Source: Strongyloides papillosus (taxonomy: Eukaryota; Nematoda; Chromadorea; Rhabditida; Strongyloididae). From it: DNA of 64,000 nt. Positions 54,413-64,000 of this stretch are shown piece by piece. The notes beneath the pieces were generated by a model, which saw nothing but the letters and a program-made list of their open reading frames with translations, had not been told where the DNA came from and did no database searches. The position numbers and the translations under genes are program-made. Position 1 is the stretch's first letter; the number at the start of each line of letters is the position of its first letter. Location of the stretch: contig SRSI01000007.1 of NCBI GenBank assembly GCA_005656395.1, forward strand, positions 1 to 64,000, given 5' to 3'.

Positions 54413-56158
54413 TGAAGGAACTGTAATAAAATGAATGAATAAATTCCAAATAAGAGAACAACAGTATGTTAATATCATCAAAGCCATTCAATTTATAAAG
54501 TATAGATATTGTTTTGTATAGTGATTATTATTAATATTAAGTGTTAATTATAATATTTGTTAATTATGTGATTATAGGTACGAGATCACAAATAAAAATA
54601 TTTTACTTAGTTTTTAAAAAAAATAAATATGAAAAAAAATTTTATGTCTCTTCTTTTATAATATGAATTTTTAATTTATTACCATTAAATTAAATAATGA
54701 TATAATAAAATTTATTTATCTGTGTCCTGAAACTAAAACATTAACGTCATTACAAACATTAAGAAACAATTAAATATTTTAATATAAGATAAAATATATT
54801 TTACTACGTTCTACCAAGTATCAACGTAACGTATTTTATTGTCAAGACATCAGAATTTTTTTTTTATATTGTTTATTTTATCACCTCGAATAACTGTTTT
54901 CTTAGTTTTTTTCCCATTTAAGCATAAATGAAAAATATTTTAAGTGATGTTCCCATCACGAAACAATCAAAATAAGGAGAAAAGTTAAAGGATTGTTCGG
55001 GAATTTTCTAGATGATTGGGATAAGCTTTATATATACAGTAAATTGTCATCATTTTTTCATTATTCCCAAAACTTTAATTTATTGTATTTCATAATTATT
55101 GTATCATCATTTTTGTCACCCTATTTCCTAGTTATTAATGTTTAATTTAATTATAGGGGTTAAACTATTTTATTAATTATTATATGTCAGTATAGGAGTG
55201 CCTGACTCTATTTAAAAATTAATTAGCATAAATATAGTAAGTAATTGTAACTTTAATTTCTTTATTGTATCCTTTTACCTCAGGCGCTATATTTTAAAAT
55301 TATATTCTACATTTCTTAATTTACCTAATAAACGTTGTTGTAAATTCGGATAGCTTGCCACCAATAAAAAAATTTTACTTTAGCAAAAGTGAATTATTAC
55401 ATTTAAAGATTCAAAAGAAAATCGATATTATACTAGAAATATAAATTCATCAAAAGCAATACTAACAGAGTCATTTTTAAAAATGATAATGAAGTTGTTA
55501 TGAATATATTTAGTTAATAGTTTTAGTAATTAAAAGTAATTAAAAATTTTAGACACTTCAATTTGTTAATTTCTTATAAGAAGGAAAAATACTAAAGAAA
55601 TTTAGAACATTTTTATTAACGATATTATGTATTATTAAAAAACTAAAGGAGCAATTAGAATATAGAGAATTTAATTTATTTAGGCGAAGCACTTGATTTT
55701 CTATTGTAAACAAATATTTTTTGGTTTTGGAAACTATAAAAAATTGACATACAAAAAGCAATGAAGTTGTTTGATTTAAAAAGTGTTTCAAATACATTTT
55801 TCCGTGTAATCATGATAATTTAACTAGCATATGATCACTAAATATAGCAAAAATATTTGCTAGTGATATAGTCAATTTTTCTAGTTACTGAATTCGCTAT
55901 AGTTTTAAAAAAAGTTTGGTGAGTCAAAACTGCATAATTTTTGTTTGGTCATTTGTTTTATCATTAGGTGTCAAAAACCAATACAATCTTAAATAAGTTA
56001 ATTAGAATAGAAATAATATCAACGTATAGTAGTAATCATATCTTTGCTCTTTGATCTATCGATTTTAAAATTAGTAAATATTTACTTTTAAATATATATC
56101 ATAATAATTTTAAATATAAAAATAATTTTTTTTTCATAAATGAATAAAAAAGTTTAAT
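54413..56158. other. AT-rich intergenic DNA with a TTL promoter-like end
   Basis: No gene or transposon end was recognised in 54413-55760. From about 55760 to 56150 the sequence aligns with the regions before TTL 1 and TTL 2 (TTTGATTTAAAAAGTGTTTC, GTCAAAAACCAATACAAT, TTGCTCTTTGATCTATCGAT), so it is probably the promoter region of TTL 3. Confidence 0.55.
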
Positions 56159-56663
56159 ATGTTATTTTTAAAAACTATTTTAATATTTTTAATTATTTTT
56201 ATCTGTAATGTTTCTGTAACAGGTTTTTCATCTTTTGTTTATTCAATTGGAATCACAGGAAAATTAAGATGTAGTTTACGCAAAGCTAACTCACATTCTG
56301 CTCTAGTTATGTTATCGAAAAACCCACATCTTAACTTTGAAACGAATCCTATTGCTGTATCATATTTTGGTTATGATCGATCTTTTAATCTTATAGGACA
56401 TTTTAAGAATTATAAACTTTGGAAAAAACCTAGTAAGTAATTATATTGTTAAAATAATAATATATCTTTAAGAAATTTATGTCAAAATTATTCATACTTG
56501 TTTTATATCTAGTTATAAAATAAAAAAGGTATATGTAGAGCAAATTCCTGGATTTTACGTGAGTAGAGGATATGGAGTACCACATGTTTTAAAACTTCAT
56601 ACTTTAGAACTAGCGAAATTAAAGGCACGAGTACTATATGCAAGTAAAAAAAAGATTCTTTAA
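56159..56663 (+). CDS. Transthyretin-like secreted protein 3
   Basis: Two exons, 56159-56432 and 56473-56663, with a 40-bp phase-1 intron (GTAAGT...TTTAAG), giving 154 residues. Signal peptide (FLKTILIFLIIFICNVSVTG). Mature start YSIGITGKLRCSLRK, then LSKNPHLNFETNPIAVSYFG, and exon 2 YVKIIHTC and LKLHTLELAKLK. Close to TTL 2 in exon 1 (SLRK-x6-SALV shared), so the two are recent duplicates. It ends with a Lys-rich tail. Divergent member of the nematode TTL family by motif order. Confidence 0.8.
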
Positions 56664-57033
56664 GAGTAGTACTTCTATAAGAATAGAATAAATGTTAACG
56701 TTTTTTGATTTTGAACCAACAAGTCTTTAAAGCTTTGATTAAATAATGCAATATGAAATATTGTTCTCAGCTACATTGACATTTTGTATTGTTTCCTTAA
56801 GAAGTTATTTCTGATGCAAAAACGAATAAACAATAATTTTACAAAAATAAATTACCTACAATTTTGAAATTTTATCAATTCCAAATAAAAAGATGTCTAT
56901 ATATACTAAAAATTTTGTTTTATGTCCTTTGATTCTCATTATATTGAAGTTCAAACATTTATTTACCAACATTCCATTTAATAAACTATAGTATATAAGT
57001 GAATTATTTTTTAAAAATTTTAAAGGTTTTAAA

Positions 57034-57521
57034 ATGATGGTTTTAAAATTTTTTATTGTATTTATGGTTTATTTCATCCATAATATTTCGGGAAATCGTT
57101 TTTCATATTTTTTATATAAAACTGGAGTTATAGGAACTCCAATATGTAAATATGCTGATAGGAGCTCTATTACAGTTTACATATCTGAAAAGCCACATCT
57201 TCGGAAAGAGAAGAAACCTATAGCCTGGACAATTGCACAATATCAGAGTTCATTCTTTCTCAAAGGTGTCGTTAGAAGGTGGAAACAACCTCGTAAGTGC
57301 ATATAAAAAAATTATAAATTTGTTTTAAAGGTCTTTATGTCAAAATTTTTCACAGTTGTTCGAAAGTACCTTCTCCATGTGAAAAAATGTTTATGAAAAC
57401 AATTCCTTCACAATATATCGCGCCAAGTAGAAAAGTAGTAAGTATGTTTAATCTTGGAACTGTTGAATTATCTTCTAAGTCATCTATGGGAGAAACTTGT
57501 CAAAAAAGATTAAGTTTTTAA
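57034..57521 (+). CDS. Transthyretin-like secreted protein 4
   Basis: Two exons, 57034-57292 and 57331-57521, with a 38-bp phase-1 intron (GTAAGT...TTAAAG), giving 149 residues. The ATG is doubled (57034, 57037). Signal peptide (VLKFFIVFMVYFIHNISG). Mature start YKTGVIGTPICKYAD, then VYISEKPHLRKEKKPIAW, and exon 2 YVKIFHSCSK, FNLGTVELSS. It has two extra Cys in exon 2 (SPCEK and ETCQK), so it may form two disulfides, nearer to classical TTL proteins than TTLs 1-3. It lies 370 bp behind TTL 3 on the same strand. Confidence 0.8.
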
Positions 57522-58429
57522 AATATAAATTTTTTTTACTAAACAATAAAGTATAGAAAATAAAAACTTTCATATTTTACTTCTAAAATTTCCAAACTAT
57601 TGGCTTTATATTGTTAAACAAATTAATGACTGCAATTTACTACCTTTAAATACTAAATTTTAAAATTACTTTATAGGTAAATAAGAAACATTTTTTTAAA
57701 AATAAATTGTGAAATATTTTCAAAAGTATCACAATTTTGTAATCATTAGTTAAGTATTAACATTAATTATTGTGTAAAAAATAATTAAAACAAAATATAT
57801 AAAAAAAGCGATTTACACAAAAAAATGTTAAAGCGGAATACTTTAACATGCGTGATCAAAATTATCTGATTAAAAGATAACTTGCTGTAAAAATTTTCCA
57901 TAGCAAGATTAGAAGATTATCAATACCTTTATTTTTATTGTTTTATATACTAACTACTTATGTAGAATATATTAAATCATATAATGTTTAAATATTCTAT
58001 AAATGTAAAAAAAATTATTAAATAAAATCAAATGCACTTTTTAATTTATCTAAATAAAAAAGTGATTTCAATGTTGTTGAAATTTAATTACTAAGCTATT
58101 GGAAGACAAAAAAATAAATTAAAAATGATGTTCTCTTATTATCGGTTCTTTTTTTTAAATAATATATTTAAAGATTAAATATTTATAGGATAATTATCAA
58201 ATGATATTTTAAATACTTGAGGGGATTTTATTTCCAGAATATCGAGGTAAAATAGTAATAAATGATAGTTTCTAATACAATAATAGCATTATTATTATCT
58301 TTGCTTCTAAAATTGTTGGAACCTATTACTATTTGCTAAATAACGTACTGAATTTATAGAAACTTTTTCATATCAATTTCGTAGTAAAATATTTTGATAC
58401 TGTCTTCATATATGAAAAGTGATATATTT
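57522..58429. other. AT-rich intergenic DNA
   Basis: No gene, repeat or transposon end recognised. Confidence 0.5.
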
Positions 58430-58730
58430 CAAAAGAAATAAGACTCATTGTTGGTAAAGCTGAAGAATTTGGAGTGCTATTTTATCTTGTTGAATGCGTT
58501 AAAGGTTTAAAAATACCTGGTAAATAAATAGATAAAAAAATTTGTTTATTTAAGATTTATCTATTACAATTACTCAAAAGTATTTATATTTAAAACCACA
58601 TTGAGTAAGAATTCTCGTTGAAAAAATTCCTCCAAAGATGTTATTAATTTGAAGTATTTGTAAAATATTTAGTCTTGAACATATTGATTTACTTATTTCA
58701 CCAACACACAAAATAGATTGTTGTTGAGGA
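58430..58730 (+). pseudogene. Transthyretin-like remnant
   Basis: The end of exon 1 still reads LIVGKAEEFGVLFYL and ends at a donor (CCTGGTAAATA), matching PIAGTIARYGKAFYI of the gene at 61179. An acceptor TTTAAG and exon 2 remnant follow (about 58555-58710) with stops. The first part of exon 1 and the signal peptide are not recognisable. Confidence 0.65.
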
Positions 58731-59559
58731 AGTAGAAGTTAAATTTCGCTTTATTTCGTAACATCAATAAAACAACTTGTAACAACTATTGATATTCACA
58801 CATTGTTATTAATGTATGAAATATACTTTTTAAAGCTATTTTTAGATGATTAAAAAAAGAACTTTTGAATTTTATAAATACAATAATTGTCATTAACTCA
58901 TTTTTTTAATGTTCAAGATACATTTTGCTATATACATTTTCTTTTGTTGAAAATACAATTTTTGTTTATTTTTTCACAGTTTTCTAGAGTTTAATAAGTC
59001 ATTAACATGCAAAAACATAGTATACTTACTTTATCTTTTTCTATGGAACAAATTCCTAGAATTTCAGATATTTTTGAAAGAATTTTTGTTAAATAAATTT
59101 ATAAAAGTTATGTAATTGTAATTTATATTGAAATATTGGATTATTATAATAAGTAAAGTTAGTATTTATATTTTATAAAAGTTTTACTGTAAAACTAGAA
59201 TATAACGAATAGTTCCTGATACATTATTATATATTAAAAACTACTTACTAATGACATTTATAAATATTTAATGAGTAAATACTTTATTGTTTCTAAAAAT
59301 GTTCATTTTATAAAATAAATTACTAATACTTTTCAATGCATTTTATAAAAAACGATTTCTGAAATTTAGATATTTAACAATAAGAAAGATACTTGAGTAT
59401 ATATAAATTCATTTTTTTTGATCCTTGGTTATTATTATACTAAAGCTTAAATATTTGTATAATAATATTTTACATGATATCTTTCAGTATTTAAATGAAT
59501 TTTATTTTATATACATTAAAAACATATATTTATAAATCATACTTTATGGAGCCTGGTAA

Positions 59560-60035
59560 AAATTAATAACTATTTTTACTTCTAACATTGTTTAAAGTGA
59601 TTTTTCATACTCTACGTATAAAATTGGAGTTTTGAGGACAGCTAGATGTATATATAAAATTATAGGTATTGTTACTGTTTTTTAAATAAAAAATTGCATA
59701 CTCGGAAAAAAGGAAACCTTTTACTAGTACAGTTGTAAAATGTGGGCGATCGTTTTACCTCATAAGAATTGTTAGCGTATGGATTGCGATAGGTAGGTAA
59801 ATAAATTTATATTTGATATTAATTTTTTTTTAAAAGTATCTATCTTTATATTACTAATTGTCGTTCAAAAGTAAAACACATTGAAAAAAGGACTCATTAG
59901 AAAATTACTTTAGAATCTATTACCAAATTTGAAACAATTTTAATTAAAATGCTTAGTCTTTGAACAATTGAATTATCTGACCAGAAACCATATAAAGCAA
60001 GTTGTAGGAGAAGAAGTAGAGTTTCTATCTTTTAA
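59560..60035 (+). pseudogene. Transthyretin-like gene, decayed
   Basis: A better preserved remnant. Exon 1 reads YKIGVLRTARCIYK (compare YKTGVIGTPICKYA of TTL 4) and then runs into stops; a donor region AGGTAGGTAAAT near 59790 and an acceptor TTTTAAAAG near 59836 frame the intron; exon 2 has many stops, but its end (CTTTGAACAATTGAATTATC) matches the TTL late strand. No function expected. Confidence 0.7.
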
Positions 60036-61178
60036 CATTCTTTTATAGCACTAAATAACTTGTAACAATCATTAATATTCATTCATTGTTATTAATGTAT
60101 GAAACATACTTTATAAACCTATTTTTAAATAGTTAAAATAAAATAAAACTTTTGTTTTTTTAAAGTAGCAATAATTTTCAGTAATTTTTTTAACTAATGT
60201 TTAAAATACATTTACTTTACTTATTTCTAAATTAAGTGAAGATTTATTTAATGCTTAACTATAAAGAGATTTCTGGAACGTAAAAGATCATTAACATTTA
60301 GGACCAAATACACTTGCATTGTTTTGTGTTATAAAAGCATTTTCTAAAGAATTTAGAAACTATTGGATTTTAATTGGTTAAAGAAGATTGCTATTAAGAA
60401 TTATTTTTCTCATATCAAAATAAATAACTCATCAGTAGTATTATTATAAGTGATAAAATTTGTTGTAAATTTATTTTTTTTATTAACAAAATAATAGTAG
60501 ATATAAATTTACTAATTATTATTTATAAAAAAAGGGGATAATGGAAGATTTTTTCTCTATATTTGCAGGATATAACGAAAAAGTAATATTAATTATTTAC
60601 ACATATATAAATACAGAGTTGTTAGATTGTTTAAATTTTTTTAAAAAGTATCGGAATTTGCTATTACAATGTCAACTATTAATAATAATCAATGGGTAAA
60701 GTATAATTAATCTAAAACTTATCAAAAAAAAAGAAAAAAATAGTATAATAATAAATAAAGGCTAAATAGTTTTATATAATCTGGATTTTCAGATTTAAAA
60801 GGTGCTGCATAAGTTCAATTACAAAATTACATCGTTTTTAATAACTATCGATTTATTATTATATATTTAAAGCTATTTGATTATGATATAGTAAATTATT
60901 TAATAAACATATACTTTATTAGTTCCAAAAAAGTTCATTTTTTCAAATTATGTTAGAATCACCACATTTTATGTATTTAATAAAAAAATGTTTTTAACGA
61001 TATTACAATTTAGGTACTCAAAATTGAAACAGATATCGAAATATATTTTAAATTATATTTATTGTTTTTTGATTCTTCTTACACACAATTTTAAATATTT
61101 ATTTTTTTTATATTTTACATTATAGTTTTCAATATTTAAGTGAATATATTTCAAAAATATTAAAATTTTTCATTCTAA
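60036..61178. other. AT-rich intergenic DNA
   Basis: Upstream flank of TTL 5. It shares short blocks with 58780-59520 (for example ATTGTTATTAATGTATGAAA with ATACTTT following), so the intervals between the last TTL units are also duplicated. No gene. Confidence 0.5.
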
Positions 61179-61707
61179 ATGATATTTGTTAGAAGTCTAC
61201 TAACATTAACAATTATTTTTGTCTCTAACATTGTTGAAACACGTTTTCCGTTTAATTCGTATGAAACTGCAGTTACAGGGATTCCAAAATGTGGATTTGT
61301 CACAAATGGTTTTGCTTCCATTTTCATAACTGAAGATTCACGTAGCGCGAGAAGAAGTAGGCCTATAGCTGGTACAATTGCAAGATATGGAAAAGCATTT
61401 TATATTTTTGCTAGTATTAGAAAATTTTGGAGAACTCGTAAGTGAATAAAGTTAAAAAATTATAAATTTTTTATAAGGCTTATTTATAACTATTGCTCAT
61501 AAATGTACAAAAAGGGGACACGACTGCGATCAAGTTATCGTCAGAGAAATTCCTCGAAGATTTATTGTTAAAGAAGGACAATATTTAAACGTTTTTATGC
61601 TTAGTGTATTTGAATTATCTACTTTACAACCAGATAAAAAAAATTGTATTAAAAATAGAAGAGGTTCTTTGTTGCCATTGCTTCAAATGCCAGAAACTCG
61701 TCTTTAA
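61179..61707 (+). CDS. Transthyretin-like secreted protein 5
   Basis: Two exons, 61179-61437 and 61478-61707, with a 40-bp phase-1 intron (GTAAGT...TATAAG), giving 162 residues. Signal peptide (FVRSLLTLTIIFVSNIVETR). Mature start YETAVTGIPKCGFVT, then IFITEDSRSARRSRPIAGTI, and exon 2 FITIAHKCTKRGHDC, FMLSVFELSTL and KKNC. Four Cys in the mature part suggest two disulfides. Its C-terminus is about 13 residues longer than in the others. Exon 1 has the same length as in TTL 4 (259 nt). Confidence 0.78.
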
Positions 61708-62343
61708 CAACCGATGGTGTTTCTACATTGTTATTGATGTATGACATATACTTTTTAAAAACATTTTTGAATAATTAAAAATAAAACACTACTTTTTTTT
61801 TAAATAACAATAAGTATCGTAAACTCATTTAGATAGTGTAGAAAATTATCCAACTATATTTATTTTTTGGTAGATTTAGATATATTCAATTCTTATTTAT
61901 ACGTCGTTTTCTAGGAGGTAGTAAGACAATAACTTGTAGAAACCCAACGTACTACTTTATTGTATAATAATATTGAATTAAGTTTTAGAAAATTTGTGTA
62001 CCGTTTGAATTGAATTTGTTTAATATGATTATTATTACAAGAAACCATTTATATTATAATCAAAAATCGTAAATGTAGCCTTTTGATCTTTAGTAAGATG
62101 TAAAAAAGATATTAATTCCTTTTTATCAATATGATAGATGAAGTTTAAAATTTAAACAAACATTATAGACAAGGAATTTTATAAATGTAAATTTGCAGTT
62201 AAAATTTAAAAAGATGCACTTTTATTATAAAAATAAAGTAAGTCAGTGTAAGCTATATAATAATATAGCTTTTATTGAGAAATTATATGAAACTACGACA
62301 ATTTTAATTGAACCCCAGGATTTTAGAGTTATCTACATCAAAT
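61708..62343. other. AT-rich intergenic DNA
   Basis: 3' flank of TTL 5 up to the minisatellite. A block near 61720-61830 (TTATTGATGTATGACATATAC) recurs behind the decayed TTL copies. No gene. Confidence 0.5.
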
Positions 62344-63163
62344 ATGCTACATCTTAGTAAAATTTGCTACATCTTATGACATTTTGCGCCATCTTTGTCA
62401 TTTTTGCTACATCTTTTTGACCTATTTGCGACATCTTTGTACAATTTGCGCTATCTTTTTTACCAATTTGCGACATCTTTGTACAATTTGCACTATCTTT
62501 TTTACCAATTTGCGCCATCTTTGTCACTTTTGCTACATCTTTTTTACCAATTTGCGCCATCTTTGTCATTTTTGCTACATCTTTTGACCAATTTGCGCCA
62601 TCTTTGTCACTTTTGCTACATCTTTTTTACCAATTTGCGCCATCTTTGTCATTTTTGCTACATCTTTTGACCAATTTGCGCTATCTTTTTTATCAATTTG
62701 CGCCATCTTTGTCATTTTTGCTACATCTTTTGACCAATTTGCGCTATCTTTGTCACTTTTGCTACATCTTTTTTACCAATTTGCGCTATCTTTGTCATTT
62801 TTGCTACATCTTTTGACCAATTTGCGCTATCTTTGTCATTTTTGCGCTATCTTTTTTATCAATTTGCGCCATCTTTGTCATTTTTGCTACATCTTTTGAC
62901 CAATTTGCGCTATCTTTGTCATTTTTGCGCTATCTTTTTTATCAATTTGCGCCATCTTTGTCATTTTTGCTACATCTTTTGACCAATTTGCACTATCTTT
63001 GTCATTTTTGCGACATCTTTTTTACCAATTTGCGCTATCTTTGTCATTTTTGCTACATCTTTTTTACTAATTTGCGCTATCTTTGTCATTTTTGCTACAT
63101 CTTTTTTACCAATTTGCGCCATCTTTGTACATTTTGCGACATCTTTTTTTCCAATTTGCACCA
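62344..63163. repeat. Minisatellite of about 21-bp units
   Basis: About 820 bp of head-to-tail units of the form TTTGCGCCATCTTTGTCATTT alternating with TTTGCTACATCTTTTTTACC, so a two-unit period of about 42 bp is also seen. Variants at a few positions (GCG/GCT/GCA, CAC/CAT, TTTTTTA/TTTTGA) recur in blocks, a sign of unequal crossing-over. Unit length is a multiple of three, so several frames on both strands stay open; one minus-strand frame gives repeats of KMAQIGKKDVAKMT. No start context or signal supports translation. Confidence 0.9.
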
Positions 63164-63360
63164 TGTAATTCCATTATTTAATAATTTGTATTGTAATTTT
63201 TATTATTATTCATTTAATTGGAATTAATAATTTATAAACTCTAAAAAATCGTCCAATATAAAATGATATGTATAAAAAACAAAATACAATAAGGTAGATA
63301 AAAGCTTTTATTATATAGATATACATTATTAAGTCATGTGACAAAAAACTTAATGCAACA
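63164..63360. other. Short spacer between minisatellite and MULE fragment
   Basis: About 200 bp of AT-rich sequence without recognisable features. It may be the 3' part of the MULE element. Confidence 0.4.
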
Positions 63361-64000
63361 TTCTTAGTGATCACACCATCCTTTGTTATTACGTTTACGT
63401 GATTTTTTTTGTGATGGATTGACAGGAATAATTAAGTTATTATAATTACTTTTTTCGTTTTCACTCACAAAAAATGAATGTGAACAATATTTATGATTTC
63501 TATATATTGAACAGTCACAATATTGTATGTGATTTTTTGTCTTATCAATGCGTTCAATAGTTAACATTGTTGAAATATTAACAGATTTAATAAATACATC
63601 GTATTCATCTAACGTAAAAGTAGAATTAGTATTTGTATATTTACTTATATTTTCATCAATAACATTTAAATCACAGACGTTTTTAGGAAATAAATAAATA
63701 ACTTGAGATCCAAAGACTTTTTTTACGTATTGCTTTTTATAAGCATATTCTTCTGCTTTTTTTTAAAATCGGTAATTAAGCTTGTAGATCTTTGTATATC
63801 AATTATCTTTTCTGAATTAATCGATACATACCCCAATAAAGCGTATAATGAATCATTTAGAGGAAGACGTTTGTAATCACTAAAACGTTTTAGAAAACTG
63901 TTCAGACCCTCTGTACCATTATTAGTAGACATTCCGTATAAATATTTTGAATAAATTATCATATTTTCATTGTTTTTTAAAAAAAATTCTTTTAGAATGT
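63361..64000 (-). pseudogene. MULE-type transposase C-terminus with SWIM zinc finger, partial and frameshifted
   Basis: Minus-strand reading enters from the window edge. The first part holds TNNGTEGLNSFLKRFSDYKR, the N-x-x-E-x-x-N-S-x-L-K feature found after the catalytic core of Mutator-like (MULE) transposases. After a shift in a run of eight A (minus strand, about 63757-63764) the second part carries CDCSIYRNHKYCSHSFF, a CxC...CxH SWIM zinc finger, and a basic end (KKSRKRNN), stopping at 63364-63366. The upstream catalytic core lies outside the window. Terminal inverted repeats were not identified. A domesticated gene with SWIM domain is possible, but the shift argues for a decaying transposon or an assembly error. 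Confidence 0.75.

Noticed and set aside
55558..55797. 79-residue minus-strand frame in intergenic DNA
   Set aside because: No family similarity, antisense to conserved TTL upstream sequence.
62344..63163. CRISPR-like array
   Set aside because: Units are contiguous, without unique spacers, and the genome is eukaryotic.
62354..63227. Open frames over the minisatellite as a repetitive protein gene
   Set aside because: They arise because the unit is a multiple of three without stops; both strands are open and no start, signal peptide or flanking exon supports a gene.
1..64000. tRNA, rRNA or spliced-leader RNA genes
   Set aside because: None was recognised: no T-loop GTTCRA box with matching arms and no SL1-like sequence found by eye. 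A covariance search would decide.

Overview
This is nuclear DNA of a parasitic nematode, most likely Strongyloides or a close relative (clade IV). The reasons are extreme A+T content, introns of only about 39-50 bp, an astacin metalloprotease with pro-peptide, EGF and CUB domains beside decayed paralogs, divergent transthyretin-like (TTL) secreted proteins, and nematode-type chemoreceptors. The species cannot be fixed from the sequence alone.

Layout. (1) 1-10,190: an astacin locus on the minus strand with one intact gene (8,709-10,190), one eroded copy (about 7,200-7,770), and one copy split by a 5,018-bp LTR retrotransposon (496-5,513) with identical 210-bp LTRs and a 5-bp target duplication. 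(2) 10,573-15,608: two conserved housekeeping-type genes on the minus strand, exosome nuclease DIS3 and a BTB-BACK-Kelch protein. They lie 180 bp apart and may be co-transcribed. (3) 16,000-34,800: a tandem array of nine units at roughly 1.6-1.9 kb spacing. Each unit holds a small secreted Thr-rich mucin-like gene (five intact, four broken) behind a shared promoter block. A second compact LTR retrotransposon (24,351-28,468; 115-bp identical LTRs, AGT...ACT ends, 5-bp TSD) sits in one spacer. (4) 35,200-42,611: a tandem duplication of about 3.9 kb, each copy carrying a two-exon seven-transmembrane receptor and a TTL gene (intact in the second copy, broken in the first). (5) 42,678-46,806: a LINE with a 15-bp TSD and A-rich tail, itself carrying a decayed mariner. 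(6) 47,500-54,000: a transposon graveyard with a pogo/Tigger remnant, a long inverted-repeat element and two mariners, with a TTL gene among them. (7) 56,000-61,707: three more intact TTL genes and two decayed ones. (8) 62,344-64,000: a minisatellite of about 21-bp units and the C-terminal part of a MULE-type transposase with a SWIM zinc finger, running off the window.

Functionally the window mixes two core genes with lineage-expanded families that are secreted or membrane-bound: astacins, mucin-like proteins, TTLs and chemoreceptors. All four expanded families show tandem duplication followed by decay, and several breaks coincide with transposon insertions. The most unusual observations are an LTR element whose normal RNase H has lost catalytic residues while a second, complete RNase H sits after the integrase, and the mucin-like gene array with its fixed signal peptide, promoter and C-terminal tail.
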